From positions 9,055,375 through 9,119,374 of the forward strand of contig CAIIXF020000005.1 of assembly GCA_903813345.2 (NCBI GenBank): a DNA stretch of 64,000 bases. Direction: 5' to 3'. This DNA is from Owenia fusiformis. Lineage: Eukaryota; Annelida; Polychaeta; Sabellida; Oweniidae. Below the pieces are notes generated by a model. It was not told where the DNA came from, ran no database searches, and worked only from the letters and a program-made list of their open reading frames with translations. Positions 62,567 through 64,000 of the stretch are shown one piece after another. The position numbers were made by a program, and so were the translations under genes. Position 1 is the first letter of the stretch; each line of letters opens with the position of its first letter.

Positions 62567-64000
62567 GTATGTGAAGTCTATTTATTTGCATGCACGTTTG
62601 GTTTCTGTTTTACACTTTTGATTATCTGATTGAAGTGAGAATCTGGGATAGATGAGCCAAGGGTAACAAAATTGCAAATAAACATTGACGATCGACAAAT
62701 CTGTGTGCAAATACCATCTAACATATGTTATCTCATTAGAGACCTATGATATTTTATTAAATTATATGTGTAGATATTTTTTAGTATGTAAAGATATAAT
62801 GCAGATCGACAATTTCTAACTTCTATATTCTTAATGCTCATTTGTGCCAAATTACCATAGATTGTTTCAATTAAATAAATCGTGCAAACTGAAATATGCA
62901 AAACAAAATTGTATTTCTGGAAATGTACATAAAGAGATTTTCAAATGAAAACGTCAACAGCATATGTTTTATTTTGCTCAATAATGCATGTAATCTGTAT
63001 CAGTTGTTAATGATTTGTACATCATGTTAAAATGCTTTGTTGTTCGTCAACACAATTGTTATTAAATCCTTTGATAACAATCACATCTGTCATTTAGAAT
63101 ATTAAGGAGTCATAATTAAGTTTTATAAATATTCATATTTTTGATTCGCAATGTTTCTTTTTTGAGAAAAAAGCTATAAATCATCTATATTTTTCTATAT
63201 GTGTATTTCTATGTTTGTATTTGTCAGTTCTGTTACTTTTAGTTTTGAAATGAAATGGTTCATTTTGCTTTAATATATTGAAATTATTTTTTAGAACTTA
63301 TATGTTTATTCATCTGTATTTGCTTTGTGTTTGTGCATTTTCTGTATTGTTGCCATAATAATAACACATATTATGTATACATGTATATCCATATTCAGTT
63401 ATCTCCCCAGCATTAAAATAATCAATTGTTTAAAAAGAATTTACATTTAGTTGACAATATCAGTTTCGTCAGAATATTCCATATACGTTTTTTATGAATT
63501 AGCTTCAGCTTAGATTGCTGGGGAGAACACAGCAACTGTAAACAGCTTTGTATGCAGTTGTTGGGTTATGGTTGGTTTGGTTAGGTGTCGAATGCATGGC
63601 AAGTTTGTTTCTTAAAATGGTCTCTCTCAAACCCCTTCCATCCCATCGCAGACATCATGTATTTTGTAGAAAGCAACAGAGTTGATGGCCTGTGTTGTGC
63701 TGGCCAGAGTTGTGTACTGACGATACGTGGTTCCGAGAATCATGTTTGAACCAAATTTCAAAATGGTTACTGAATCTGTTAATCGATAAAAATAGCTAGA
63801 TTGGGGCATGCTTGATATGATTTGTCTAATAAATGTAGAGAATTACAGGGTTTTCTATGGTTCTTTATTTATATTTTGTTGAATCATGACACCCCTTATC
63901 TGGAACTGAATCAAGTTTAAGTTGTGTGCTTGGCATGGAATTTTCTTTGCTCCTTTAAAATGGTTAAAAATAATCATGGATATTTCTAATATCTCATACC
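62567..64000. other. MGAT2 intron 5 (incomplete)
   Basis: Starts with the donor GTATGT after exon 5. It contains an internally deleted CAGTG-family MITE at 63396-63532 (CAGTTATCTCCCCAGCATT to TTGCTGGGGAGAACACAG). No further exon of MGAT2 could be recognised up to the window edge. Confidence 0.6.

Overview
This window is AT-rich animal nuclear DNA. Spliced genes with GT-AG introns, a tRNA-derived SINE, LINE fragments, a Ty3/gypsy LTR retrotransposon and many foldback or MITE-like DNA elements all point to an invertebrate metazoan. MGAT2 split by introns, together with an RD3 homologue, would suit a marine invertebrate deuterostome or lophotrochozoan; this is inference and the sequence alone does not name the species. 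There are no bacterial operons, CRISPR arrays or functional tRNA genes.

Three host genes can be supported. (1) An RD3-family gene (5681-6319, +) whose coding region lies in one exon. (2) A complete ZRANB1/TRABID deubiquitinase gene (25182 down to 19541, -). Its seven coding exons join in consistent phases to 711 codons and carry three NZF zinc fingers and an OTU domain with catalytic Cys and His. (3) The first five coding exons of MGAT2 (43680 to 62566, +), a Golgi N-glycan enzyme. Its last roughly 115 residues lie beyond the right edge. Nothing suggests that the three genes work together.

Most of the rest is repeat-derived. 1-5.5 kb is sparse intergenic DNA. 6.4-8.4 kb is a nest of terminal-inverted-repeat (TIR) elements. 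8.7-19.5 kb is intergenic with scattered foldback elements. 27.1-30.7 kb holds two copies of one mobile element, each swollen by an internal satellite of about 140 bp monomers. 31.4-33.1 kb has a LINE tail and two related palindromic elements. 37.5-41.9 kb has a TTAA-flanked element (Kolobok/piggyBac style) and a long-TIR element with an 8-bp target duplication (hAT style). MGAT2 intron 1 contains a broken LINE that is itself interrupted by a MITE. The 12.3 kb MGAT2 intron 2 contains a very young 8.54 kb Ty3/gypsy element in antisense, with almost identical LTRs and one in-frame stop inside its reverse-transcriptase region.

The most unusual signal is the 27-31 kb pair. A family with a terminal hairpin and subterminal inverted repeats occurs as short CpG-depleted copies across the window, but here it carries long CpG-rich-tailed satellite arrays. 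Each long monomer presents AGGTCA half-sites as direct repeats with 4-bp spacing on both strands, the spacing used by some nuclear receptors. The architecture resembles Helentron-associated (HINE/pearl-like) elements, but that assignment is inference.
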